From assembly GCA_021203745.1 (NCBI GenBank), contig JAJQAP010000006.1:4291-19804 (forward strand): 15,514 nucleotides of DNA, in the 5' to 3' direction. Shown here piece by piece: positions 7,484 through 14,414 of the stretch (the first letter of the stretch is position 1; every line of letters begins with the position of its first letter). Below the pieces are notes generated by a model. It saw nothing but the letters and a program-made list of their open reading frames with translations, had not been told where the DNA came from and made no database searches. A program made the translations under genes and the position numbers. Source of the stretch: Coprobacillus sp. GTDB taxonomy: Bacteria; Bacillota_I; Bacilli_A; RFN20; CAG-826.

Positions 7484-9610
7484 TTAAATCCACCACAGCA
7501 GGCACCAATTGAGAACTAGACACGCTACCACTCCGCACACTGTTGGAATAAGCGCGCTCATCCCTGCCCAAGCCCATGAGTTTAACTCTTTTCTGACTGA
7601 CAGAATTGTGGTGGCGCATGGCCAGTGCAGCAAGGAGAACACCATGATAATAATACAGGTTTCCCAAGTCATACCCGCACTGATTAAAATACCTGAGACT
7701 GTAGAATCTTCCATCCCTGTTACCATCGAAGCATAACCTCCAGTGGAAGACATAGTAAGAATCATCACAGCGATAGGAATAACGATTTCGTTTGCAGGGA
7801 TTCCAAGAAGGAATGATAAGAGTAATGTACCTCCAAGGATTCCAGAGAAGCCTAGAGCTCCTCCAAAACCTAGCACTGTACCCACTCCATTTAGGGCCTC
7901 TGCAATATAGACAATTAACGTTGAATCACCCACTGGAATAACAGAGAGAATCCCTATAATTATTCCTGCGGGAGCGGCTACCTCTACCGCTCTTAGTAAA
8001 ACCTTCACAGTTCGATCCCAAATAGATCTAATAATAACCTTCCAAATCTTTGGTCTTCGATAAGGTGGTAGTTCTAAAACAAACGACGAAGACTCACCTT
8101 TTAACATTGTAGAACTTAAGAATTTAGACACTCCAAAGGTGATACAGACTCCAATTACTATAACCACCACTAATACTAATGTAGAGACGATAGAGGAAAC
8201 AAACCAACCCCATGATGTTGTTCCTTGGAAGATGGAATCTAGTAATACCCCAATCACTAGTGTAATTGTGGGGAACCTTCCATTACATGGAACAAAGTTA
8301 TTTGTTAATATTGCTATCTTTCTCTCTCTAGGAGAGTCAATAATACGCGTACCCACTACCCCTGCAGCGTTACAACCAAATCCCATACACATAGTAAGAG
8401 ACTGTTTGCCGCATGCTCCACACGCTCTAAAAGCATTATCTAGTCTAAAGGCTACTCTTGGTAAATAGCCAAAGTCTTCAAGCAATGTAAAGAGCGGGAA
8501 GAAGATTGCCATCGGTGGTAGCATCACGGCGATGACTTTTGTGGCGACGACATAGCAGCCATCAACTAGAACTACAGTAATGTAGTACCACCCTGACCAA
8601 GAACTAGCCTCTGCCATATCGACTAGGTAGTGCAGACCCATCCCCGTTTCATCGTTCCAGATGTATATCTTATCAAAACACCACTGAAGTGGATCTGTAA
8701 GCCAGTCTGCTCCAGCAAGGGTGAACCAGAAAATAAAGATTAAGATAAGGATCATAATGGGGATTCCCCAAGGACCCATTACTATCTTGTCCATCATTCT
8801 CTGTCGTTTTTCACTTGGTGTATCTCCGCTATCGGTGACAGTTTCTAGAGAGAGGACCTCCGCCCTATGGACCATCTTTCTTGCGGACATATCACTCTCT
8901 TCTTGAGTGGTTCCTCTCATTTTAGTCATTCTCTCTTCCCCTGAGTCATCATCATTACAGATGGTTCTCTTTGGGCGAGACTGGGCATTCCCATCACATA
9001 TATCTTCGATTAATTGTTTTAGTTCGTTTAAACCTTTTCCTCGTGCTGCACTCATGCCTATCACTGGAACACCTAGTTTCTCACTAAGCTTATCAAAATC
9101 GACGCTTATCCCATGCTTTAGGGCTTCATCCATAAGATTAACTGCAACGATTACTTTATCGTGCAGTTCCATCACTTGTTGAACGAGAATAAGGTTTCTT
9201 TCTAGACAGACAGATTCACATACGACCACAACACACTCCGCCCCACCATTAATTACAAAGTTAGAGGCTACTTCCTCTTCTTCGCTTCTAGATAAGAGGG
9301 AATATGTACCAGGAAGGTCCACTAAAACATAACCTTTATTGTTATATTCGTATCGGCCTTCCGCAGTGGCCACTGTTTTACCAGGCCAGTTACCTGTATG
9401 TTGGTGCATCCCAGTAAGTGCGTTAAAAGTCGTACTCTTACCTGTATTAGGATTACCCGCAAGAGCGATTATATGATCATCTGCTTTTTTCTTTTTACCT
9501 TTTAATTGTGTTGAAGCGGAATCCTTTTTTGCTTTTTCTTCTTTTTTTCGCTCTCTTTTATCTTTAAAGGATTCTTTTTTATAGTCACAATTAGGACACG
9601 TGATTCCCAT
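7484..9610 (-). CDS. feoB: Ferrous iron transporter FeoB
   Basis: FeoB is the GTPase-linked membrane permease for Fe(II). The 708-residue protein starts with a CxxC (MGITCPNCDYKK) and a Lys-rich linker (about 11-43). The G domain follows: G1 GNPNTGKS (52-59), the switch segment HTGNWPGKTV (71-80), G3 DLPG (98-101), G4 NLMD (158-161), G5 SAARG. After the GDI-like region and a charged linker come the membrane segments. These include the Cys-rich gate CGACGKQSLTMCMGFGCNA, then NNFVPCNGRFPTI, and a second gate-type half (GIPANEIVIP). The longer frame begins at 9640, but AAGGAGGT at 9618-9625 points to ATG 9610. It follows feoA by 90 bases in the same direction. No defects seen. Confidence 0.97.
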   Translation of the reverse strand: MGITCPNCDYKKESFKDKRERKKEEKAKKDSASTQLKGKKKKADDHIIALAGNPNTGKSTTFNALTGMHQHTGNWPGKTVATAEGRYEYNNKGYVLVDLPGTYSLLSRSEEEEVASNFVINGGAECVVVVCESVCLERNLILVQQVMELHDKVIVAVNLMDEALKHGISVDFDKLSEKLGVPVIGMSAARGKGLNELKQLIEDICDGNAQSRPKRTICNDDDSGEERMTKMRGTTQEESDMSARKMVHRAEVLSLETVTDSGDTPSEKRQRMMDKIVMGPWGIPIMILILIFIFWFTLAGADWLTDPLQWCFDKIYIWNDETGMGLHYLVDMAEASSWSGWYYITVVLVDGCYVVATKVIAVMLPPMAIFFPLFTLLEDFGYLPRVAFRLDNAFRACGACGKQSLTMCMGFGCNAAGVVGTRIIDSPRERKIAILTNNFVPCNGRFPTITLVIGVLLDSIFQGTTSWGWFVSSIVSTLVLVVVIVIGVCITFGVSKFLSSTMLKGESSSFVLELPPYRRPKIWKVIIRSIWDRTVKVLLRAVEVAAPAGIIIGILSVIPVGDSTLIVYIAEALNGVGTVLGFGGALGFSGILGGTLLLSFLLGIPANEIVIPIAVMILTMSSTGGYASMVTGMEDSTVSGILISAGMTWETCIIIMVFSLLHWPCATTILSVRKELNSWAWAGMSALIPTVCGVVACLVLNWCLLWWI

Positions 9611-9617
9611 GACGATT

Positions 9618-9625
9618 ACCTCCTT
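9618..9625 (-). promoter_or_regulatory. Ribosome binding site that sets the feoB start
   Basis: On the - strand AAGGAGGT lies seven bases before the ATG at 9610. Two in-frame ATGs further upstream (9640 and 9631) have no comparable site, and the second overlaps this one closely, so the shorter protein starting MGITC is preferred. Confidence 0.85.
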
Positions 9626-9650
9626 TCTCATCGAAATCATTTCACTTGAT

Positions 9651-9670
9651 TAAATAATCTTGATTATTTA
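9651..9670. repeat. 20-bp perfect palindrome in the feoA-feoB gap
   Basis: TAAATAATC and GATTATTTA form perfect 9-bp arms with a TT spacer, 41 bases upstream of the feoB start. In the mRNA it could fold as an 8-bp stem with a four-base loop. Candidate roles are an operator, or a processing or stability hairpin between the two coding regions. The tail on the - strand (ATCAAGTGAA) is not T-rich, so a terminator is unlikely. Confidence 0.6.
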
Positions 9671-9700
9671 TCTCATCAAAATTGTGGTGAACATCTATTA

Positions 9701-10012
9701 TTATTCTATTACTTCACTATCTTGGTAGTTTTCTTCTGGATGTTCAGTTGTTACATAGATTCTAGATGAATCCTGAGTCCTTATGGCAATGACCGCTCCC
9801 CGAACGAGAAATGATTTAGGATTCCCACTTGGCGCACTCTGTCTACAAACCACTCTTGTCCCTTCAATTATTCCTAGATCTTGAAGACGTCTTCGCATAT
9901 TCTCATCATCATCTAACGCTATTTTAGTGACCCAGACAGTTTGACCAACCTCTACTTGGTCAAGGGTGACAGGATTTTGTTTTTCGTTTGGATCTTTTTT
10001 CTTTTTACCCAT
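9701..10012 (-). CDS. feoA: Ferrous iron transport accessory protein FeoA
   Basis: FeoA is a small cytoplasmic SH3-like protein needed for FeoB activity. This 103-residue version has a Lys-rich N-terminal extension (MGKKKKDPNEKQ), then the core: VEVGQTVWVTKI, RRRLQDLGIIEGTRV (the conserved DLG-x-x-x-G turn), SAPSGNPKSFLVRG and the final strand VIAIRTQDS. The acidic C-terminal tail (HPEENYQDSEVIE) extends past the usual fold. GGGAGG about seven bases upstream (around 10018-10023) supports the ATG at 10012. It is the first gene of the feoAB operon. Its promoter is not obvious; the region upstream is rich in inverted repeats, described separately. Confidence 0.93.
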   Translation of the reverse strand: MGKKKKDPNEKQNPVTLDQVEVGQTVWVTKIALDDDENMRRRLQDLGIIEGTRVVCRQSAPSGNPKSFLVRGAVIAIRTQDSSRIYVTTEHPEENYQDSEVIE

Positions 10013-10040
10013 ACTTATCCTCCCTAATTAATCTCTTTGT

Positions 10041-10058
10041 CCGTCAAAAAAATGACGG
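10041..10058 (-). repeat. Hairpin in the feoA leader
   Basis: CCGTCA (10041-10046) and TGACGG (10053-10058) form a perfect 6-bp stem with a six-base A/T loop, 28 bases upstream of the feoA start and 18 bases before its ribosome binding site. On the - strand the loop is all T, so it is not followed by a T tract as in a terminator. It could be an mRNA stability hairpin or an operator. Confidence 0.5.
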
Positions 10059-10147
10059 ATCTTTGAAGTCCTATCAAATTAGTTAGTTATGCATTCCATT
10101 CCTACTTACCAGTTTAATCCGGAATAATAGTCATGTGGTCCTCTTTA

Positions 10148-10200
10148 AATTTACTTAGTAACAGTTATTATGATTAATAATAAGTATTAATTAGTAAATT
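10148..10200. repeat. Nested AT-rich inverted repeats upstream of feoA
   Basis: Outer arms AATTTACT (10148-10155) and AGTAAATT (10193-10200) enclose a second pair, TTATTA (10165-10170) and TAATAA (10175-10180). The left outer arm also overlaps a small palindrome, TTACT-T-AGTAA. Base composition makes some of this expected by chance, but eight perfect outer pairs around an inner palindrome could mark a regulator site. Confidence 0.35.
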
Positions 10201-10373
10201 AGATTACAGATAACATTACTATTTGACAGCCTTGATTTGTTTCTTGGTGTCTTTAATTAGTATCTTTTTCTTCCTTTTACATACCTCCTTTAAATCCTTA
10301 GTAAGTCTACCCCCTAATTAATTTTTAAACAAGAAAAAATTTCCTTTGAGCCTTAATAAATTTATGTTTCGAG

Positions 10374-10397
10374 TAAAAGGTTACAAGTAACCTTTTA
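10374..10397. promoter_or_regulatory. 24-bp perfect palindrome, candidate operator between feoA and the LRR gene
   Basis: TAAAAGGTTAC and GTAACCTTTTA are perfect 11-bp arms with an AA spacer. The two-base gap is too small for a normal RNA loop and neither side has a terminator context, so a dimeric DNA-binding protein site is the better reading. The AGGTTA...TAACCT half-sites resemble DtxR/IdeR-type iron boxes, but the centre is one base longer than that consensus. The regulator's identity is inference. Confidence 0.5.
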
Positions 10398-10411
10398 AAA
10401 ACAACCTCTCT

Positions 10412-10425
10412 AAAAAAAAAAAAAA
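10412..10425 (+). repeat. 14-A homopolymer tract upstream of the LRR promoter
   Basis: Fourteen consecutive As end five bases before the candidate -35 element. This position suits an UP element or intrinsic bend. Tracts of this length can also change length by slippage. Confidence 0.6.
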
Positions 10426-10429
10426 CATA

Positions 10430-10458
10430 TTGTTTTTTCTTAAAAATCGCTCTATTTT
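10430..10458 (+). promoter_or_regulatory. Candidate sigma-A promoter for the LRR lipoprotein
   Basis: TTGTTT (10430-10435) and TATTTT (10453-10458) are spaced by 17 bases. Transcription would begin near 10465, just at the left edge of the 23-bp palindrome, giving a leader of about 60 bases. Confidence 0.5.
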
Positions 10459-10465
10459 GTATGCA

Positions 10466-10488
10466 CATATTTAGATGTTCTAAATATG
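10466..10488 (+). promoter_or_regulatory. 23-bp perfect inverted repeat at the predicted transcription start
   Basis: CATATTTAGA (10466-10475) and TCTAAATATG (10479-10488) are perfect 10-bp arms around TGT. It is either an operator overlapping the start site or a 5'-terminal mRNA hairpin that would protect the transcript. Confidence 0.55.
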
Positions 10489-10523
10489 CCGAGTTAATTA
10501 TAGAAAGGAGAAGTTTTTTATTT

Positions 10524-11834
10524 ATGAAAAAAACTAAGTTATTAACAAGCGTTGCCGCTCTAGCACTAGTATTAGGCTTAGGAGCATGTGAAACAGGTGA
10601 CATTAATATTAATGTTGATCTTGGCGGTGACGATAGTTCTGATACTGCTGGAGCAGACACTAGCAGTGAGGAAGGAGAACATGAGCATACTTGGGGCGAA
10701 TGGGTAACAGATGTCGCCGCAACATGTGAAGAAGACGGAACACAAAAGAGAACATGTACTGTCTGTGGACAAGAAGAAACAGATGTTATTCCCGCTACAG
10801 GTCATCAACCTGGCACCGAAATTGTCAAGAAAGATGAGTTCGGCCACTACTTCGAATGTACAGTCTGTGGTTATCTAATTCTTGAAGATCACACATTTAC
10901 TGGTGATACTTACGTCGACGAGTATTATCACAGCAATACTTGTACAGTTTGCCAATATGGTGGTTTACAAGTGCACGAAGCCCCATCTAATCTTGATAAC
11001 AAATGTGTTTGTGGGGCAGAGTTAAACATCACTGGATTAACTTATAAGTATGATGATAGTCTAGGAGGTTATGCAATTCCTGCTGCAACAAAAGACGCAG
11101 AGAAAGAAACCATTTATACCGGAACAGGAGAAACCTTATTTATTCCAAAACAGTACATTGATGACGACGGAGTAGCACACGATGTTGTTGGTATTTCAAA
11201 AGCCAGCAAAGCTGATTATGGTGCATTTGCGTCTGCGTTTGGAACCCTTAAAAATGTCGGACTCCCATCAACATTTACTTACATCGGAGCATATGCTTTT
11301 GGTCAAGCATCAGGTCTCGGCACTCTCGAAAGGGTAAATATTCCTGCCCATGTTACATACATTGGTGAAGCTGCCTTCAAGTACGAGAGTTTAAAGACTG
11401 TATCCTTTGCTTCATATGGCGATCTTGAAACCATTTATGATGGTGCTTTTACAAGCGCTCCATTTACGGACACAGAGGACCTTGTTTTACCTGAATCCCT
11501 AAAAGAAATTGGTAAAACTGCTTTCCAGAAATGTACAAGCATCAAAACGGTTCACTTCGGTTATAAACTTGAGACCATTGGTTCATCTGGATTTAATGGT
11601 TGTAGTGCACTAGACTGGGTCATCTTACCAGATAGTCTCCAATCCCTTGGTAGTGGAACGTTTAATACCTTAAACACCGTCTACTATGGTGGCACCGCAG
11701 AACAATGGGAGTTAGTTGACACGGATACCGTATTTTCGACTACAATTCCTAATTGTAAAATCTATTATTATAGTGAAACCCAAGCTAGTGGTTGTTGGTA
11801 TTATGGTGAAGAGGGCACCCCAACACTTTGGTAA
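10524..11834 (+). CDS. BspA-type leucine-rich repeat lipoprotein with CxxC modules
   Basis: This is a 436-residue surface lipoprotein. The start is ATG 10524 (MKKTKLLTSVAAL), giving a classic signal peptide with lipobox LGAC and lipidated Cys22. AAGGAG at 10505-10510 precedes it with a rather long 13-base gap. An earlier in-frame ATG at 10461 would disrupt the signal peptide. After a Gly/Asp/Ser-rich linker comes an HTWGEWV...ATCEEDGT module (about 55-95), common in gut Bacillota surface proteins. CxxC pairs lie near residues 78-81, 112-115 and 140-143, plus CVC at 161-163; two sit in H-x3-C-T-V-C units followed by His, which suggests metal or disulfide stabilisation. Residues about 205-395 are LRR_5 repeats (VGLPSTFTYIGAYAFG, LPESLKEIGKTAFQ). 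The C-terminus (YYGGTAEQW, IYYYSET, GTPTLW) is the usual end of this family. Probable role is binding to host or polymer surfaces, by family analogy. Confidence 0.88.
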   Translation: MKKTKLLTSVAALALVLGLGACETGDININVDLGGDDSSDTAGADTSSEEGEHEHTWGEWVTDVAATCEEDGTQKRTCTVCGQEETDVIPATGHQPGTEIVKKDEFGHYFECTVCGYLILEDHTFTGDTYVDEYYHSNTCTVCQYGGLQVHEAPSNLDNKCVCGAELNITGLTYKYDDSLGGYAIPAATKDAEKETIYTGTGETLFIPKQYIDDDGVAHDVVGISKASKADYGAFASAFGTLKNVGLPSTFTYIGAYAFGQASGLGTLERVNIPAHVTYIGEAAFKYESLKTVSFASYGDLETIYDGAFTSAPFTDTEDLVLPESLKEIGKTAFQKCTSIKTVHFGYKLETIGSSGFNGCSALDWVILPDSLQSLGSGTFNTLNTVYYGGTAEQWELVDTDTVFSTTIPNCKIYYYSETQASGCWYYGEEGTPTLW

Positions 11835-11849
11835 TTAGATAAAACAATA

Positions 11850-11885
11850 AATAAATAGGGCATCGTCTTTGGTGCCTTATTTATT
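11850..11885 (+). terminator. Strong hairpin after the LRR lipoprotein gene
   Basis: Thirteen-base arms (AATAAATAGGGCA, 11850-11862; TGCCTTATTTATT, 11873-11885) pair with one G-T wobble around a 10-base loop, 15 bases after the stop codon. The T-rich stretch lies in the right arm. It separates this gene from the next lipoprotein gene. Confidence 0.75.
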
Positions 11886-11903
11886 ATTAAAAGACAAATA
11901 AAA

Positions 11904-11932
11904 TTGTAAAAATAGAGCAGAATAAGCATATT
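11904..11932 (+). promoter_or_regulatory. Candidate promoter for the 266-residue lipoprotein gene
   Basis: TTGTAA (11904-11909) and CATATT (11927-11932) are spaced by 17 bases, after the terminator and before AAGGAAGG at 11953-11960. The -10 match is moderate (four of six). Confidence 0.35.
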
Positions 11933-11970
11933 TAATACAATTTATTATTAAAAAGGAAGGAAAAAACGCT

Positions 11971-12771
11971 ATGAAAAAAGGATTAATTATATTGCCTTTA
12001 TTGCTACTTTCATTAACCGCATGCGGAGAGATTCAAGAAGAGACTTTAACAGAAGATAGTCAAGAAGCTACTACCGAGGAAGAAGAGAAAACACCATCAA
12101 CCGAACCACTTGATGATGCCTCATTAATAAGCGCGGCTAAAGATATTGTCTCAGGTCTATTTGAGAGTCAAGAAGACGATAATTATGTTCTTAACTGGGA
12201 GGCGTTCCATTATAAGGATAGAACTTACGAATATGGTCTTGATCCAGATGAAGATGAAGACTATTTAGAAGAAGGATACTTCACTAGTGATACTAATGGA
12301 CTACTCTACGGATATAGAAGTTCAGAGTATGGCACAACTATATATCAAAACGGAACAAGAACTACTGGAACTAACACTGTTAACGATTCCACAACATACG
12401 CTGAATTATTTGAGGAGTGTGAAGATGACTATCTCTTAATGGGAGGTAGTAAAGGTATCCCTGAACTTGAGAGTATTGTTTCTAGTCTAACCGACACTAT
12501 TCCTGAAGGTATTAGTATTGAAATAAATGGATCTACATTGAAACTTACTGATTATACAGAAGTACCCGATGCTTCAGGTGCAGTGGCTTCAGATACATAT
12601 GTCTTTGAAGTTAGCGCAGGAGAAGATGGAGAACTTATAAGTTTTGCCTTCTCTTTTGAGCAGTATGTTCCTTTAACTGTAGGTAATACAGGCACAATTG
12701 TGGAGCTTAGAGATGGAGAGGAAACTCTATTTGAAAAAATCGATGCTTCTGAAGTTGTTTTACCCTTATAA
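11971..12771 (+). CDS. Lipoprotein of an unrecognised family (NW-motif member 1)
   Basis: This is a 266-residue predicted lipoprotein. The signal peptide MKKGLIILPLLLLSLTAC has lipobox LTAC and lipidated Cys18. An acidic, Thr-rich linker runs to about residue 50 (TEEEEKTPSTEP), then a compact domain of alternating strands rich in Tyr, Asp and Glu. I do not recognise a named family. NWEAFHY at 75-81 closely matches NWEAFQY in the next lipoprotein, both following a helix-like stretch (LISAAKDIVSGLF here). The overall pattern of Asn-Trp motif, Tyr-rich strands and a final long beta region suggests a secreted beta-sheet binding domain. AAGGAAGG at 11953-11960 supports the start. Probably attached to the outer face of the membrane; ligand unknown. 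Confidence 0.82.
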   Translation: MKKGLIILPLLLLSLTACGEIQEETLTEDSQEATTEEEEKTPSTEPLDDASLISAAKDIVSGLFESQEDDNYVLNWEAFHYKDRTYEYGLDPDEDEDYLEEGYFTSDTNGLLYGYRSSEYGTTIYQNGTRTTGTNTVNDSTTYAELFEECEDDYLLMGGSKGIPELESIVSSLTDTIPEGISIEINGSTLKLTDYTEVPDASGAVASDTYVFEVSAGEDGELISFAFSFEQYVPLTVGNTGTIVELRDGEETLFEKIDASEVVLPL

Positions 12772-12787
12772 ACATGTATATTTATTA

Positions 12788-12812
12788 AAAAATAGAAATA
12801 TTCTCTATTTTT
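12788..12812 (+). terminator. AT-rich hairpin between two lipoprotein genes
   Basis: AAAAATAGA (12788-12796) and TCTATTTTT (12804-12812) form a perfect 9-bp stem with a seven-base loop. The Ts lie in the stem itself rather than in a separate tail, so termination is probably partial. It overlaps the -35 of the next promoter by two bases. Confidence 0.45.
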
Positions 12813-12837
12813 GAATAAAAAAAGTGTATATTATAAT
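12811..12837 (+). promoter_or_regulatory. Candidate promoter for the 492-residue lipoprotein gene
   Basis: A perfect TATAAT (12832-12837) lies 15 bases after TTGAAT (12811-12816). The spacing is short, so the -35 contact may be weak. AAAGGAG follows at about 12850-12856, before the ATG at 12867. Confidence 0.5.
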
Positions 12838-12866
12838 AGCGATACAAAGAAAGGAGAAAACAATTT

Positions 12867-14345
12867 ATGAAAAAGAAAGCAATACTAACATTATTAGTGC
12901 TTGGCGCAACAACACTATCCCTTGGCGGATGTAATAATAAAGAAGAAAGTTTTGAAGCGGACCTAAGAACCGCTGATGAATTTCTTTTAGGTATTGATTA
13001 TGTCAATGTCAATTGGGAAGCGTTCCAATATACCTATGATTGGGCTAACCTTGAAAATGAGGAGGGAGAAGCAATGGAAAGAGTCATCACTCTAACTGAA
13101 AAAAACTTCTATCCATATGGTAGTCAAATCGAGACTTGGTGGAACGTCCGTAACCTAGAACCAACAGGTAATGGTAACACAGAGGCATTCTATTTTACTG
13201 ATGGATATGGTTTTGAACCCGCCTCAGGAACATACTGGACATATGGTGATACATATGATGACGCTGTAGATTATTATCTAGATGGTATTGATTTACAAAT
13301 CGCTTGGGAATACAGCGAGGGTTATGAATATGCTGATGCCATTGACCTTGAATATACAGATAAGGTTCTAACTGGTGCTACATTCCATCACTACGCTGTT
13401 ACAGAAGGTGTTGGTTATGTTAATGACTCCTATACCTATAGAACCGATAAAACAGGTAGATTAACTCAATATGTTTATGAAACATTAACACATGTTGAAC
13501 AAGAGTACCAAGGTGAACTAGTTACCCTAGATATCTACGCAAAACACGACCTTGGTGAAATCCCCACTGAAGATGTCATCGTCCCAGACTTTAATTCTGA
13601 CGAGTACACAAAAGAGGATGGAGATGATAACGATGGTTATGACACTACAGTCCCAGGAATTGAAGGTGGGACTGAAGGTGATTCTCATGATTTAACCGAG
13701 GAACAAGCAGAAGCATTCTTTAATACTGTTGATCTAAATGCTATGTATAATTGGACAGGATATGCCTATGATAGAGGTGGAGCCGCTGAAGGGGGATTGG
13801 AATACGTTGAGTATATTGCTAACTGCGAAAACGGTCTCTATGGATTTATTGAAGACTATTCAGGTTCTATTGGTGCCGGTTCCTTAACAGAAGCGGTCTA
13901 CTACCAAGGTGGATATCAATATGAATACGCACCAGCAAGTCAAGGTGAAGCAGAAGAGATTGGTCAAGCTACCGCTGCTACAACGACATTTAATGATCTT
14001 ATTGATGAACAGATTTATAACATTAAGTACTATCATGACTATACATTAGGTAGTCAATTATCCGTCAATAAAGATTGGATGACTCTTGCCAAAGCGGATA
14101 TCACTGAGTTTGATGAGGGTGGTTATAAGGTTGAAATCTTCTATTACTTTGATTTTGCCGCAAACGACTATATCCATGATGAATTTACATACTACTTTGA
14201 TGATAGCAATTCTATTACTGGATTCACATTCTCTAATATAAGCACAGGTGATTCAAGTCTAACAGTTACTCTATATGAAATCGATGAAAATACAGTTACT
14301 GAAAATCTACCTTCATGGGTTTCTAAACTTAACATTGTTTCGTAA
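12867..14345 (+). CDS. Two-domain lipoprotein of the same unrecognised family (NW-motif member 2)
   Basis: This is a 492-residue predicted lipoprotein with signal peptide MKKKAILTLLVLGATTLSLG, lipobox LGGC and lipidated Cys22. The mature part appears to hold two copies of one domain. The first begins with NWEAFQY at 49-55 and the second with NWTGYAY at 295-301, a period of about 246 residues. Each motif is preceded by a helix-like segment (TADEFLLGIDYVNV; EQAEAFFNTVDLNAMY) and followed by Tyr/Glu-rich strands. An acidic Gly/Asp-rich linker (about 245-275, for example KEDGDDNDGYD) joins them. The second copy ends LPSWVSKL, resembling the SKPSWL end of the - strand lipoprotein. No known family recognised. 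A good ribosome binding site and a perfect TATAAT precede it. Confidence 0.82.
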   Translation: MKKKAILTLLVLGATTLSLGGCNNKEESFEADLRTADEFLLGIDYVNVNWEAFQYTYDWANLENEEGEAMERVITLTEKNFYPYGSQIETWWNVRNLEPTGNGNTEAFYFTDGYGFEPASGTYWTYGDTYDDAVDYYLDGIDLQIAWEYSEGYEYADAIDLEYTDKVLTGATFHHYAVTEGVGYVNDSYTYRTDKTGRLTQYVYETLTHVEQEYQGELVTLDIYAKHDLGEIPTEDVIVPDFNSDEYTKEDGDDNDGYDTTVPGIEGGTEGDSHDLTEEQAEAFFNTVDLNAMYNWTGYAYDRGGAAEGGLEYVEYIANCENGLYGFIEDYSGSIGAGSLTEAVYYQGGYQYEYAPASQGEAEEIGQATAATTTFNDLIDEQIYNIKYYHDYTLGSQLSVNKDWMTLAKADITEFDEGGYKVEIFYYFDFAANDYIHDEFTYYFDDSNSITGFTFSNISTGDSSLTVTLYEIDENTVTENLPSWVSKLNIVS

Positions 14346-14372
14346 TCACTAGATTATCTAATAAAGAAAAAG

Positions 14373-14391
14373 ACGCCTCTTTTAGGGGCGT
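14373..14391. terminator. Bidirectional terminator between convergent lipoprotein genes
   Basis: ACGCCTCT and AGGGGCGT pair (eight pairs, one T-G) around a TTT loop. As precede it (GAAAAAG) and TTTTTCTT follows, so it can act in both directions: for the 492-residue gene on the + strand and the 277-residue gene on the - strand. Confidence 0.85.
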
Positions 14392-14414
14392 TTTTCTTAT
14401 TATTACAGGTTTAT

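Larger units (their letters stand above)
10013..10523. other. Divergent intergenic control region, no convincing gene
   Basis: This 511-base region separates feoA (- strand) from the leucine-rich repeat lipoprotein (+ strand). I found no supportable coding sequence. It holds four inverted-repeat structures (10041-10058, 10148-10200, 10374-10397, 10466-10488), a 14-A tract (10412-10425), a candidate + strand promoter (10430-10458), and a stray Shine-Dalgarno-like AAAGGAGGT on the - strand (10283-10291). A weak - strand promoter could overlap the 24-bp palindrome: TTGTAA at 10381-10386 and TAAATT at 10359-10364, 16-base spacing. If real, the feoA transcript would carry a leader of roughly 330 bases. 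Confidence 0.6.

Noticed and set aside
7509..9182. Several + strand reading frames of 60-110 codons opposite feoB
   Set aside because: They are antisense shadows of a clear feoB gene, with no ribosome binding sites or recognisable domains.
10114..10134. Six-codon leader peptide on the - strand (MTIIPD) with AGAGG upstream
   Set aside because: Too short to support, and no sign of attenuation structure or regulatory codons.
10283..10291. Fragment of a 16S rRNA 3' end (CCTCCTTT on the + strand)
   Set aside because: Only the short anti-Shine-Dalgarno core matches. The flanking sequence does not continue like 16S rRNA.
10374..10397. The 24-bp palindrome as a transcription terminator
   Set aside because: The two-base spacer is too small for an RNA loop, no gene reads into it on the + strand, and no T tract follows in either direction.
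10325..10847. Two - strand reading frames across the LRR promoter and signal peptide
   Set aside because: They overlap the clear lipoprotein start and intergenic palindromes, have no ribosome binding site, and show Cys/Ser/Phe-rich shadow composition.
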